64,000 bases of DNA from Hellea sp. (GTDB lineage: Bacteria; Pseudomonadota; Alphaproteobacteria; Caulobacterales; Maricaulaceae): assembly GCA_028224375.1 (NCBI GenBank), contig JAOIVW010000009.1, positions 1 through 64,000 on the forward strand, in the 5' to 3' direction. The position numbers were made by a program, and so were the translations under genes. Positions 31,100-41,631 of the stretch are shown piece after piece. Numbering within the stretch: the first letter of the stretch is position 1; each line of letters begins with the position of its first letter. Under the pieces are notes generated by a model that saw nothing but the letters and a program-made list of their open reading frames with translations, was not told the DNA's origin and searched no databases.

Positions 31100-32164
31100 T
31101 TAATCGAGCACTGTATCGGTACTGACAATTTCCACGTCATGCATTTGATCCAGATAGGCTTCTTGGTAAGGCTTATGCGAGGAACCGACAATTGAAAGGA
31201 CGCGTCCGCCGGGCTGAGTTGTTGCCGCAGTCATAATAAGTGACACCATGCGCAAATTTCGCGCCTCCCAGCCCATAGTATATTTGCGGCCATAGGCTTC
31301 GGGCTGGTCATCATTCATGGTTCGCTTAAAGTCGCAGCTCATTCGGGTGCGTTGCCACGCTTTGCTGTTTTCGACCCGATACGCGCCAATAATATCACCT
31401 CCGGTAAGTTTGGCGTCTGAATCGTTAACATGCGCTTGGCAGGGGTCGCCTTCGCCCGGCCAAAGCTCGGAAACCCGGGCGCCATAGGCGGTGTCATCGG
31501 CCTTGCTATCCAGCCAAGAGCCATGGTCATCAGCATAAAAAACACGCTCTAGACCCCGCCGCGCCGCGAGCTTGGCTGCGATAGAGTAACTCTCATTTAA
31601 TCGTTGGCTAGCCCTCGCCATCAGATCGACGGATTTTGGGCCAAGGCCGTCACCCTCGACACGGTCTTCAGGACCGAGCCTGAGCCATTGCACCAGTGCT
31701 GACTCCGGCTCTCCGCTCGCAATAAAAGCAGCCGCAAGTGAGCGGCGTTGTGCCGCTGTTGGCTGATCCGGCCAGTCCAGCAAAGCTTTACGGGCTTGAT
31801 AACTGCCCTCAACAACCGTCAGGCCAGACTCCTCAAGATAAGGCGCGCTATCGAAACAATAACTATCCATGTAACCGTCATGCTCAAGCGGGTAAGCACG
31901 CACGCGTTGACACGTCATACCAGAAGAGGCCTCAATCGTAATAACGTCAGGCGCATAGGCTTCCAAACGCGCTAAAAGAGGCTCCAAGTCCTCCAAAGAG
32001 AGGTCACCTTTATAATTGGAGAGATGAGACGTTCCTAAGACCATGACCTGTGTAGGCGGAACCGTCAGTGCGGGGTCCACACCGCTAAAATTCAGGGAAG
32101 TGTTGTTATCATTACAAGATGCCAGAATTGCAGCCATTGCAAGTAGTCCCAATAAACGTTTCAT
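31100..32164 (-). CDS. Lipoprotein of the DUF5694/TraB-like family
   Basis: MKRLLGLLAMAAILASCNDNN lipobox; VMVLGTSHLSNYKGDLSLEDLEPLLARLEAYAPDVITIEASSGMTC; SIVGSSHKPYQEAYL. Confidence 0.7.
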   Translation of the reverse strand: MKRLLGLLAMAAILASCNDNNTSLNFSGVDPALTVPPTQVMVLGTSHLSNYKGDLSLEDLEPLLARLEAYAPDVITIEASSGMTCQRVRAYPLEHDGYMDSYCFDSAPYLEESGLTVVEGSYQARKALLDWPDQPTAAQRRSLAAAFIASGEPESALVQWLRLGPEDRVEGDGLGPKSVDLMARASQRLNESYSIAAKLAARRGLERVFYADDHGSWLDSKADDTAYGARVSELWPGEGDPCQAHVNDSDAKLTGGDIIGAYRVENSKAWQRTRMSCDFKRTMNDDQPEAYGRKYTMGWEARNLRMVSLIMTAATTQPGGRVLSIVGSSHKPYQEAYLDQMHDVEIVSTDTVLD

Positions 32165-32431
32165 TGATAGATCCTAAAATTTGATAGTCACTTTTTTATT
32201 GTCCTACATCTAAGACGTTGCAAGACAGTATTTTGGATGCATGAAGAATGCGATGTGCGCAGATTTTATCTATTTTAATAACATTGACGCCGAGAGACCT
32301 TCGTTGAGATGTGTCCGTTATCAGTCCAATAGAATGTTCTATAACTTCAAAGCCGCATCTTCAAAGCCCTTGCTTTTATCCGGTTTCAAGCCTCATAAAG
32401 GGAACGGAGGAACGACGGAGACGAGACCTAA

Positions 32432-33640
32432 ATGGCAAGACTTATAAAAAAGATCTTTAAGTGGCTCGGGCTCGGTTTGCTTTTAGGCGTTTTTCTTATT
32501 TTTGCTCTGCCATGGTTTCCTGTAATAACAGATACGCTATCTCGCAAAAAACAGATTAATTATCTCACTAAAAACAGCGTGGCCCTCGATTTATCTAAAG
32601 CCGATGGCGGGTTTGCTTTTGACGATGATTTTTATTCAAACCAACTCTTCATGCTGGGCGAGATGCATGGTTATGCGCGCGTACAGGATCTGGACTTGGC
32701 GCTCTTAACGCATTTAAATGAGCGCTTAGGCGTGCATTACTATATGGCGGAAATCGATCCTGCTACAGCAATGATATTTAATTATGCTCTGCGCACGGGC
32801 GATGATGAGGCACTCCTAAAGGTCTTTGATATATGGTATAAAGAACGCCAATCCCAATGGGGAAATATAAACTTTCTAGAGAAACTGCGCTCAATAAGAG
32901 ACTTAAACGCCACCTTACCTGAAGCGCAGAAAATAAGCTTTATTGGTGTAGACGGACCACCAAAAGAAAAATTCATAGTGCTCGCGCAATCTCTTCCAGC
33001 GTCAGAAAAAAGCCCCGCTGATACAGTCAATCAAGAGCTGCTAAAGGCGAGCTTGGCACGCAGCGACAGCGCAGGCCGCTACGCTCATATTATAAACAAT
33101 GTTGGTCTCATGAAGGAGGCTATGCCTGACACAAAGTTTTACGGCCTTTGGGGGATATCCCACATTCAAAAAGTTGGCATCAATGGCTTCACAAGCCTTT
33201 CATCTTTCCTCAATAAGGGCACCGATAAAATTCCTCCCGCTTTTGAAAATAGTGTCGCAACGATACACACGTTATGCGTCGCAGACTGCTCGAACATGAT
33301 GATTTCCGGTATTTTACCTGGAGTACCAAAGCCAGAAAATGGAGAGCCTTTTACTGAGATTCCAATGTCATTCGACAACACTTATCTCTTCAGAACACGG
33401 GGCATTGGCGCAGCTAAATCCGTCATGGGCAACACACCCAATATGCTTTTTGACATGAATAACCCCGGCTCACCTTATATGGAGGGCTCAGCTTTGGTTG
33501 GCAGTACAGGTTATATGTCCATGATAAGGAATTACCATATAGACGGTGCTGCCGCAGAAAATTTTGACGCGCTGATATTGATGAACGGATCATTGGCGTT
33601 GCAACCGATTGAGGGAAAGTCCTTTATATTCGCGAAGTAA
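32432..33640 (+). CDS. Membrane-anchored EreA/ChaN-like superfamily protein, tentative
   Basis: N-terminal TM; LFMLGEMHGYARVQDLDLALLTHLNERLGVHYYMAEIDPATAM. Confidence 0.55.
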   Translation: MARLIKKIFKWLGLGLLLGVFLIFALPWFPVITDTLSRKKQINYLTKNSVALDLSKADGGFAFDDDFYSNQLFMLGEMHGYARVQDLDLALLTHLNERLGVHYYMAEIDPATAMIFNYALRTGDDEALLKVFDIWYKERQSQWGNINFLEKLRSIRDLNATLPEAQKISFIGVDGPPKEKFIVLAQSLPASEKSPADTVNQELLKASLARSDSAGRYAHIINNVGLMKEAMPDTKFYGLWGISHIQKVGINGFTSLSSFLNKGTDKIPPAFENSVATIHTLCVADCSNMMISGILPGVPKPENGEPFTEIPMSFDNTYLFRTRGIGAAKSVMGNTPNMLFDMNNPGSPYMEGSALVGSTGYMSMIRNYHIDGAAAENFDALILMNGSLALQPIEGKSFIFAK

Positions 33641-33801
33641 GTTATCTCTTAGCCTCTCAACCCAGCGCAGTTAGCTAAAAGCACATCAAGTCACCTTACG
33701 TCCATTTGGCTTGGAGGCTTCACTTGCCGCCATATGGCTCTAAAGCCCTTGCAATTATCTACCGCTAAGCCGCATAAAGCATTCCAAACAAAGGACTCCC
33801 T

Positions 33802-36414
33802 ATGCGCACTGAAACAGCCCCGACCGTCACTAAGCTTTCCGACTACACGCCGCCTAATTTTAAAATTGAGAGCGTTTATCTGGATTTTGCGTTGGAGCCT
33901 AAAAAGACGGTTGTTAAGAGCACGCTGAAAATTTCGCGTGTCGCGGCTGGACCATTAACGCTGGACGGCGATGAGATTGACTTGAAATCTGTCAAAATTG
34001 ACGGACGGGATCTTAAACGCAGTGAATATAAACTGACCCAAACACATCTTATCTTGGCCGATGTGCCCGATAACTTCACGCTAGAGATTGAAAATACTTG
34101 CAACCCCGCCGCCAACTCAACTCTAATGGGGCTTTATGTGTCGGGCGGACGGTTTTGCACCCAATGCGAGGCCGAAGGGTTTCGCCGCATCACCTTTTAT
34201 CCTGACCGGCCGGATGTACTCTCGGTCTTTAAAGTCAGAATCACGGGCGATAAAGCGCAATATCCTTACCTGCTCGCCAATGGGAACATGGTTGAGAGCG
34301 GCGACCTATCAGGCGGCAAACATTTCGCCGTCTGGGAAGACCCCTTCCCTAAACCTGCCTATCTCTTCGCGCTTGTCGCAGGGCAGTTCGATATTTTGGA
34401 AGACAGTTTCACTACCATGAGCGGACGGGACATTCCGCTGACCATTTATGTTGATCCTGGTGATGCGAGCCGCGCGGAATATGCCATGGACGCGCTGAAA
34501 CGCTCTATGAAATGGGATGAAGAGGCTTTTGGCCGTGAATATGATCTTGACCGTTTTATGATCGTCGCTGTGCGTGATTTTAACTTTGGCGCGATGGAAA
34601 ATAAGGGACTGAACGTTTTCAACTCCGCGCTGCTCTTGGCTGATGCTGAGAGCGCAACGGATATGAATTTTGAGCGCATAGAATCTGTTGTCGCCCATGA
34701 ATATTTTCATAACTGGACGGGCAACCGCATCACCTGCCGAGATTGGTTTCAGCTGTGTCTAAAAGAAGGTTTTACAGTGTTCCGCGATCAGGAATTTTCA
34801 GCTGATCAACGCGGAGCCTCCGTAAAGCGGATTAAAGATGTTGTGGCTCTACGCGGGCGGCAATTCCCTGAAGATGCCGGCCCTCTCGCCCATCCCGTTA
34901 GGCCTAACCAATTTGTCAAAATCGATAATTTCTACACGGCGACAATTTATGAAAAAGGCGCAGAGCTTATCCGTATGCTCAAGACGATTTTGGGCGCAGA
35001 GGAATTTCGCAAAGGCTGCGATCATTATTTTGAAACGCTAGACGGCACAGCCGCCACGATTGAACAATTTATCGCCAGCTTTGAAACGTCCTCCGGTAAA
35101 GACCTGTCGCAATTTATGCGCTGGTATGAACAAGCTGGGACACCCCATATTCGCGTGACTCGCTCGCGGGGATTAGACGCGCAAGTCAGCGCGGATGTCA
35201 TTACATTTGAGCAAAAGACACCGCCAACGCCAGGTCAAAAAACGAAACAACCTGTCGTGCTTCCTATCAAGTGGCAAGCCATTGGCGATGACGGCCCCAT
35301 AGGTGAGCCGCAATTAACCGTGCTGGATAGTGAAAAAACCACCGTGTCTCTTCCGCTTTCAAGCAAAGATTACAGCCTTTCTATACTTCAAGATTTTTCC
35401 GCCCCTGCCATTCTTCACAGCAATCAAACCTCTGAAGATGCGCTGCGGCTCATGGCTCATGACCCCAACGCCTTTAATCGCTGGGAAGCCGGGCAAGCTT
35501 TGGCCCGTCAACTGATGGGCGGCCTGACCAAAGCTATTGAAAGCGGCAAAATACCTGCGCCGGATACGGCCTTGCGCGGTTATGTACGGGCTTTGAAGGA
35601 CACGCTATTGGATAATAACTTTGACAATAATTTCAAAGCTCTAGCCTTAACGATACCGTCCAATACTGACGTCATTCAAAGTTTAAAACAAGCTGATCCA
35701 ATCGCCGTAAGCTTGGCCGGACAGTGGCTCAACCGCGCGGTTGCTGACGAAGCTCAGAGCGAGCTTATCAGCACATATCACGCCCTGAAAGATGACGGAC
35801 CGTTTAACCCTGACGCCGAAGCCGCAGGTCGCCGAGCCCTTAAAAACCGCTGCTTGGCTCTGCTTGCCGCGCGCCAAGATGCTGTGGCCGCCCCGCTCGC
35901 CATTTCGCAATTCAACACCGCCACCAATATGACGGATGAGCTCTCGGCGCTGCTGACGCTGGATAAGCTAGGCGGTCGCCGCGTCGATCAATCCATGGAA
36001 GACTTTTATCTCAAATGGAAAAAGAACCCGTTAGTCATTGATAAGTGGTTTGCCGTTCAAGCCGGACGTAACCATCCTGAGGGCGTGGAGGCCATCCGCA
36101 AATTGACAGAGCATGAGGCTTATGATCCGCGCAATCCCAATCGTGTGCGGGCCCTTGTCGGCGGATTTGCGATGAGCAACCAACATCTCTTCCATCATAT
36201 TAGCGGCGCAGGCTATGATTTCTTCACCGCGCAAGTTTTGGATATGGATAGCCGCAACCCGTCCGTGGCCGCACGTTTATTGGGGGTTTATGAAATCTGG
36301 CGCAAACTGGATACAGAACGCCAAGATCTAATCAAAGCCCAATTGCGGCATGTGATAAAATCCAAGCCCTCTAAAAACGTGCTTGAAATCGCGACAAAGA
36401 CGCTCGGAGACTAA
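33802..36414 (+). CDS. pepN: Aminopeptidase N (M1 family)
   Basis: GAMENKGLNVFN, VVAHEYFHNWTGNRITCRDWFQLCLKEGFTVFRDQEFS. Confidence 0.95.
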   Translation: MRTETAPTVTKLSDYTPPNFKIESVYLDFALEPKKTVVKSTLKISRVAAGPLTLDGDEIDLKSVKIDGRDLKRSEYKLTQTHLILADVPDNFTLEIENTCNPAANSTLMGLYVSGGRFCTQCEAEGFRRITFYPDRPDVLSVFKVRITGDKAQYPYLLANGNMVESGDLSGGKHFAVWEDPFPKPAYLFALVAGQFDILEDSFTTMSGRDIPLTIYVDPGDASRAEYAMDALKRSMKWDEEAFGREYDLDRFMIVAVRDFNFGAMENKGLNVFNSALLLADAESATDMNFERIESVVAHEYFHNWTGNRITCRDWFQLCLKEGFTVFRDQEFSADQRGASVKRIKDVVALRGRQFPEDAGPLAHPVRPNQFVKIDNFYTATIYEKGAELIRMLKTILGAEEFRKGCDHYFETLDGTAATIEQFIASFETSSGKDLSQFMRWYEQAGTPHIRVTRSRGLDAQVSADVITFEQKTPPTPGQKTKQPVVLPIKWQAIGDDGPIGEPQLTVLDSEKTTVSLPLSSKDYSLSILQDFSAPAILHSNQTSEDALRLMAHDPNAFNRWEAGQALARQLMGGLTKAIESGKIPAPDTALRGYVRALKDTLLDNNFDNNFKALALTIPSNTDVIQSLKQADPIAVSLAGQWLNRAVADEAQSELISTYHALKDDGPFNPDAEAAGRRALKNRCLALLAARQDAVAAPLAISQFNTATNMTDELSALLTLDKLGGRRVDQSMEDFYLKWKKNPLVIDKWFAVQAGRNHPEGVEAIRKLTEHEAYDPRNPNRVRALVGGFAMSNQHLFHHISGAGYDFFTAQVLDMDSRNPSVAARLLGVYEIWRKLDTERQDLIKAQLRHVIKSKPSKNVLEIATKTLGD

Positions 36415-36470
36415 TCTGCGTTAACTATCCAGGATAACGCTATATTCACTCTCTGGTGCTATTGGGCATC

Positions 36471-37196
36471 ATGGTAGATATTCTCACAGCTGACGGGTTC
36501 CGCACGCATATTTCTGAACAGAGACATTCAGTCATGCGTCAACCTATTGTCGATTTAAAAAGCGGGCACATCCATCACTATGAATGGCTGGTGCGTTTTG
36601 ACCATGACGGCGAGATTGAAGGTGTTTTGCGCCCTGCAGAACTCTCAGGTGTTATCAGAGATTTGGACTTATCGATGCTGGCGCAAGCCATCCTCGTTTT
36701 AAACGCCGACCCCTTGGGTGTTGGCATTGCGATTAATCTCTCCGGAGCTTCAGTTGATAAAAAGGCTTTTAAGGGATCGGTCTTGGCCTGCCTGACAGCC
36801 CTGGAAGCCTCCCCGACGAAACTTATTATCGAACTAACTGAGAGCTGGGATATGTATGATCTCGCTTTGGCTGAAAGCTTACTCAGCGAGCTGAAAACAC
36901 GCGGGCATCCCGTTTGTTTGGATGATGTCGGCGCAGGGGCGGCTTCTATTCGCTACCTTCGGGCTCTGCCTGCCAATTGGATCAAAATCGACGGCGGATT
37001 TGTGGCGGCCGCCTTAAATTCTTCGCGAGATCGCGCAATTTTAAGGGCCCTTTTATCGCTTCGTGAGGCTTTGGATGTGCGCTTTATCGCAGAAGGCGTC
37101 GAAACAGAGGAACTCAAGCAATTCGTGACCGAATTAGGCTTTGACGCCGCGCAAGGATACGCAATCGGGAAACCAGAGCCTGAAACACGCATTTAA
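36471..37196 (+). CDS. EAL-domain protein (c-di-GMP phosphodiesterase family)
   Basis: HYEWLVRF (ExLxR), AINLSG, IELTESWD, CLDDVGAG, WIKIDGGFV, FIAEGVET, QGYAIGKPEP. Confidence 0.9.
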   Translation: MVDILTADGFRTHISEQRHSVMRQPIVDLKSGHIHHYEWLVRFDHDGEIEGVLRPAELSGVIRDLDLSMLAQAILVLNADPLGVGIAINLSGASVDKKAFKGSVLACLTALEASPTKLIIELTESWDMYDLALAESLLSELKTRGHPVCLDDVGAGAASIRYLRALPANWIKIDGGFVAAALNSSRDRAILRALLSLREALDVRFIAEGVETEELKQFVTELGFDAAQGYAIGKPEPETRI

Positions 37197-37307
37197 TGCC
37201 TATTTTCTGCAGATTTAAATCTAATATTAACCACGTTTTGTTCGACTTAGAGAACGAAGCATTTTACCCAATTATAAGGGTGATTCGACGAGGGTTCAGA
37301 GGATAAC

Positions 37308-40133
37308 GTGCGTACAGGTTCAGTTAACAAAAACATGCCTGCGGCAGCGCCTGAGGGCCAAGGGCCTAAAACCGCCATTCCGCGCGGCGTAAACCCGCCC
37401 AACGTAGGCGCACACGCCCCGCCCCAAGCCCACGCTTCATTTGAAACAATTCCGCGCCGACCTGCGCAGAACTTTTCCAAAAAACTTAGTGCTTTATCCG
37501 AAAGTGTCTCCCAATCCTCCGTCAAAGGGTTGCTGTTAAGCTCACTGGCCTTTTTCACGCTTTTTCTGATTTTGGCGTCCACAAAACTCTATAACGACCA
37601 TCAGCGCTATAAAAGCACCGAGACAGCCAGCTACCAATCCGAAGTCGTCAGTAAGGCTAAAAATGCAGCCCGGGCCATCGACAGCGAACTTGCTTGGATG
37701 GACACGGCGCTTTCATTGAACGGGTCACCCCAGCAAATTATCAATTTCGTCGCGCGCGGACAACAAACCTCAGCTGCCGCTCTGATTGATGCGTCCGGCA
37801 CCGTAATGGCGTCCACAAATGGTGCAGGTGAAGACCTCGCAAAGATCAGCCGTAGTAACTTCGCCAAAGGCGCTATAAAACTTTCCTCGCTTATCGCCAA
37901 AGACGGCTCAGGGCTTGTTACGCCTGTCATCACACGCCGAATAGGCGACAGCTATTTAGTTGTTGGCCTTTACCCTGGAAGCTTAACGGGCGACTCGTCC
38001 TCAAACCTTGCCATTGTCCAAGAAGGCGGACGCGTGATTGACGGCCCTCGAAGCTTGGGCACATTAGGCGTGCAAAGCTTTTTTGACCTGACGCCCAAGA
38101 AACTTGAATCTATCGCCAAGTCCACGTCGATTAGCAATATCGACGCGCATGAAATAAATAACGAAAATGTCTGGCTCGTCTCTGCCCGTATCCCTAATTC
38201 TCGTCTGAGTGTTATTGAAACTGCGCCTCGCGGCCTTTCGCCGGATCTAAAAAATAATATGATACTCTTCGGCCTTCTCTTTGCCGGAACGGCATGGCTC
38301 GTCTGGGTTTTGCTACGCAATATGATGCAACAAATCCAAGCCTTGAAGGACAAAAAAGCTGAAGACGAAGTCTCGCAGCAGCGCTACCGCGCCGCGATTG
38401 AAGGCTCTCGCGGCGGTGTCTGGGAACTTAATGTCACCAGTAACCAGGCCTTCATTAGCCATTCTCTCGCCGGACTTTTGGGATTACCGCAAAAAGAGCA
38501 TAACTTATCTATGCCGCAGTTTTTGGGCTTGTTCAGCCCCAATGATCGCGAAAAACTTTTATCGACTGTGCGCAGGGCTCACGTAAACGGTCAATTTGAT
38601 ATTGATGTTGCCGCAGCTCATCTGCCCATTTCATTAGCCTGCCGCGGCCGTCCGTCTGTGCGGGGTTCTGACCAGGCCAAAGTTGTCATCGGCGTGGCGT
38701 TAGACGTGACCGAAATGCGCGGCGCGCAAACGCGTCTTCAAGCCGCGGAAGCCCGTCTCTTTGACGCCCTGCGGTCCATGAATGATAGTTTTGTCATTTG
38801 GGACCAATTGGACCGTCTTGTGCTCTGGAATAATAAGTTTGAAGATTTCTTTGGCTTTGAGCCAGGCAATCTCAAACAAGGGCTTGATTACGCGACAGTA
38901 GAATACCACGCTGGGAATGCTATTATGGATACGATGCCTTTACGGGATGCAGGCGGTGTCGAAATTCAGCTCAATGACGGACGTTGGATCCGCTATCTGG
39001 AAACACAAACAGCAGATGGCGGCCGCGTCTCAATCGGGACAGAAGTTACCGCTATTCGTACTCGTGAGCACCAGTTGCAAACCAACCAAGACGCCCTTCA
39101 AAAAACCATTACTGTTCTGAGAAAGTCTCAAGTCCGTATTGTGGAGCTTGCTGAAAATTACGAACAGGAAAAAATCAGAGCCGAGCAGGCCAGCCAATCT
39201 AAATCTGAATTTCTAGCAAATATGAGCCATGAACTGAGAACACCGCTTAATGCGATTAATGGGTTCTCTGACATCATGAAGAAAGAACTGTTCGGTCCGC
39301 TTGGCGACCCGCGTTACTCAGAATATGTTAATGACATCCTCTTCTCAGGCCAACACTTGCTCTCGCTTATCAATGATATTCTTGACATGTCTAAGATTGA
39401 AGCCGGTAAGATGACCCTAAATTCAGAAGTCTTGCAAATGGACGATATGATTTCACAAGTCATTCGGATTGTTCGCGGCCGTGCCGAAGAGAACCGGCTC
39501 AAGCTTCTTTATGAAGAAAGCGCGATGCCTGAAATCGAAGCAGACCCGCGTGCGGTCAAACAAATCCTACTGAACCTGACAACCAATGCCATTAAGTTTA
39601 CACCTGAAGGTGGATTGGTGCGAGTGTCTGTAGAGCCTAATTCTGCAGGCCTGATTATTCGCGTCTCTGACACGGGTATTGGCATATCGCAGGAAGACAT
39701 TGAACGCCTTGCACAGCCGTTTGAACAAATCGACAGTCAGCATTCCCGTCAGCACGAAGGGACGGGCCTTGGGCTTGCGCTATCTAAATCCTTGGTTGAA
39801 CTACATGGCGGTAACTTCACAATTGAATCTGTTGTCGGCCAAGGCACCACCGTTATGTTCACCTTGCCAAATCGTCCGGCTGAGAAGAAGACCGCAGCAG
39901 GCGATGACAATGTCGTCGGCAATGAAATTACGCGCTTGGCTAAGGATATCGCTGATGTCTTGGGAGAACAGGAAGTTGGGAGTGTCAAAGCGCCAACTGC
40001 TGCACCTACACCGCCGCCGCCAGCGAATTTTGTGCCGCATCCGATTCCGCAAGCTCCTGCGAAATCTCCACCTATGGCGCCTAGCGCGCCGCAGCCCTAT
40101 AGTCCGCCAAGCCAGAAAAACCCTGCCGCCTAA
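37308..40133 (+). CDS. PAS-containing hybrid-less sensor histidine kinase, PleC/PdhS-like
   Basis: FLANMSHELRTPLNAINGFSDIMKKELFGPLGDPRYSEYVNDILFSGQHLLSLINDILDMSKIEAGKM; HATPase DTGIGISQEDIERLAQPFEQIDSQHSRQHEGTGLGLALSKSLVELHGG; Pro-rich tail. Confidence 0.9.
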   Translation: MRTGSVNKNMPAAAPEGQGPKTAIPRGVNPPNVGAHAPPQAHASFETIPRRPAQNFSKKLSALSESVSQSSVKGLLLSSLAFFTLFLILASTKLYNDHQRYKSTETASYQSEVVSKAKNAARAIDSELAWMDTALSLNGSPQQIINFVARGQQTSAAALIDASGTVMASTNGAGEDLAKISRSNFAKGAIKLSSLIAKDGSGLVTPVITRRIGDSYLVVGLYPGSLTGDSSSNLAIVQEGGRVIDGPRSLGTLGVQSFFDLTPKKLESIAKSTSISNIDAHEINNENVWLVSARIPNSRLSVIETAPRGLSPDLKNNMILFGLLFAGTAWLVWVLLRNMMQQIQALKDKKAEDEVSQQRYRAAIEGSRGGVWELNVTSNQAFISHSLAGLLGLPQKEHNLSMPQFLGLFSPNDREKLLSTVRRAHVNGQFDIDVAAAHLPISLACRGRPSVRGSDQAKVVIGVALDVTEMRGAQTRLQAAEARLFDALRSMNDSFVIWDQLDRLVLWNNKFEDFFGFEPGNLKQGLDYATVEYHAGNAIMDTMPLRDAGGVEIQLNDGRWIRYLETQTADGGRVSIGTEVTAIRTREHQLQTNQDALQKTITVLRKSQVRIVELAENYEQEKIRAEQASQSKSEFLANMSHELRTPLNAINGFSDIMKKELFGPLGDPRYSEYVNDILFSGQHLLSLINDILDMSKIEAGKMTLNSEVLQMDDMISQVIRIVRGRAEENRLKLLYEESAMPEIEADPRAVKQILLNLTTNAIKFTPEGGLVRVSVEPNSAGLIIRVSDTGIGISQEDIERLAQPFEQIDSQHSRQHEGTGLGLALSKSLVELHGGNFTIESVVGQGTTVMFTLPNRPAEKKTAAGDDNVVGNEITRLAKDIADVLGEQEVGSVKAPTAAPTPPPPANFVPHPIPQAPAKSPPMAPSAPQPYSPPSQKNPAA

Positions 40134-40139
40134 AACGCT

Positions 40140-41591
40140 CTAGTGTTTAAAGTTTTTGCGGCGAGGTAGGACTAAGGTTGCCTTGAGGCCCGGGCTTTCA
40201 TCTGTTGTCCCAAGGCCCGTTCCCATAACAAAATCGGCACGGTGCAAATCCGCTACCGCGTCAACAAGCGCCAAACCCAAACCACTCCCTGGTAAGGTCC
40301 GGCTCTTATCCAACCTTACAAAGCGTTCTTTAACGCGCTCTCTGTCAGAGGGCGGAATGCCGGGGCCGTCATCAATAATAGAGATTTCCGTTTGCCCCAC
40401 TTTATTTTTACAAATCTCTAAGTGAATTTTGCCACCTTTAGGCGTATATTTAATTGCGTTCTCAATCAGGTTTGAGACGGCTTGAGAGAGCAGCCCTCGA
40501 TCGGCCAAGACCATAATCCCGCTCTCAATATCGCTTGTAAAGGTTAGGCCTGCATCCTCACAGGCCGGCTCATAAAGCTCTGCTAAATCATCAAGCATGG
40601 GCTTAGGATCAACATCCGTCAGCAGCTCTCGCCGTTCACCGGCTTCCAGCCGCGCAATACGCAGCACGCCATCAAATGTCTGCAGCAGCTCGCTAGCATC
40701 TTCTGCCGCGGAAAACAAAGTATCCGCTTCAGCCGTGTCCCCTAAATCCAAAGCCGCGCTTTCAAGGCGCGTGCGAAGACGCGTCAGAGGCGTGCGTAGG
40801 TCATGCGCGACACTGTCGCCCGCATAACGCATCGCCTTCATGAGGCGGTCAATATGGTCAAGCATAGCGTTTAGATGCTCTGCTAATAAATCCATTTCAT
40901 CTTCGGAGTGGTTGCGCGGGGCGCGGCGTTCCAGATTGCCTGAGCGCACATCATCTGCGAGCTTATTGAAAGCTTCAACACGGCGTGTGAACCGGCGCGA
41001 AACATAAAAGCTGGAGATTAGACCTAGCACAAGAGCGATGGCTGATGACAATAGAATAGCATTTCGAACGCGCACACCTATGCGCATTGTGGCTTCAACA
41101 TCCCGGCCAACAACCAAGATTGCCGCAATGCCGTTCTCGGTACGAATAGGTCCCACTAATGCGCGGGCACGGCGATCTTGTAAGTCCTCCTCATCACTTT
41201 CAGGATTACTATAAACGAAGGGAACTTTAGTAAATTGATCAGGTTGAAGTCCTGTCACTAAAGGCAGCTGGTCCCCTTCCTTAGTAACATTTTGGGAGGT
41301 CAAATTACCAATCGTGATGATGTCATTTACTAGACCATAGAGCCCCTCACCCGAAGCGGTGCGAATAGTCACTTCGCGCTCAACGGCAAGAAAACCTTGT
41401 TCATCGAATATCTTTTGAAATTCTGAGTGTTCTGTTTCGACTAGGCGGTCAATACGCCGAAGCTCAGACGTCACAGTCGCATAATAAACTGATGCGGCCA
41501 CGATCATAAGGGAGGCCGCAAACAGAAATGCGCCCAACAGAGATAATCTGAAGAGCGTATTCCTCGAAAGTTTTTTAAGGGCCTCAATCAT
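40140..41591 (-). CDS. Sensor histidine kinase
   Basis: HAMP, SVAHDLRTPLTRLRTRLE, NLIENAIKYTPKGGKIHLEI, DDGPGIPPSDRERVKERFVRLDKSRTLPGSGLGLALV. Confidence 0.9.
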   Translation of the reverse strand: MIEALKKLSRNTLFRLSLLGAFLFAASLMIVAASVYYATVTSELRRIDRLVETEHSEFQKIFDEQGFLAVEREVTIRTASGEGLYGLVNDIITIGNLTSQNVTKEGDQLPLVTGLQPDQFTKVPFVYSNPESDEEDLQDRRARALVGPIRTENGIAAILVVGRDVEATMRIGVRVRNAILLSSAIALVLGLISSFYVSRRFTRRVEAFNKLADDVRSGNLERRAPRNHSEDEMDLLAEHLNAMLDHIDRLMKAMRYAGDSVAHDLRTPLTRLRTRLESAALDLGDTAEADTLFSAAEDASELLQTFDGVLRIARLEAGERRELLTDVDPKPMLDDLAELYEPACEDAGLTFTSDIESGIMVLADRGLLSQAVSNLIENAIKYTPKGGKIHLEICKNKVGQTEISIIDDGPGIPPSDRERVKERFVRLDKSRTLPGSGLGLALVDAVADLHRADFVMGTGLGTTDESPGLKATLVLPRRKNFKH

Positions 41592-41631
41592 CGGGTAAGA
41601 GACTTAGAACTGCCCATGAAACCTTACAAGC

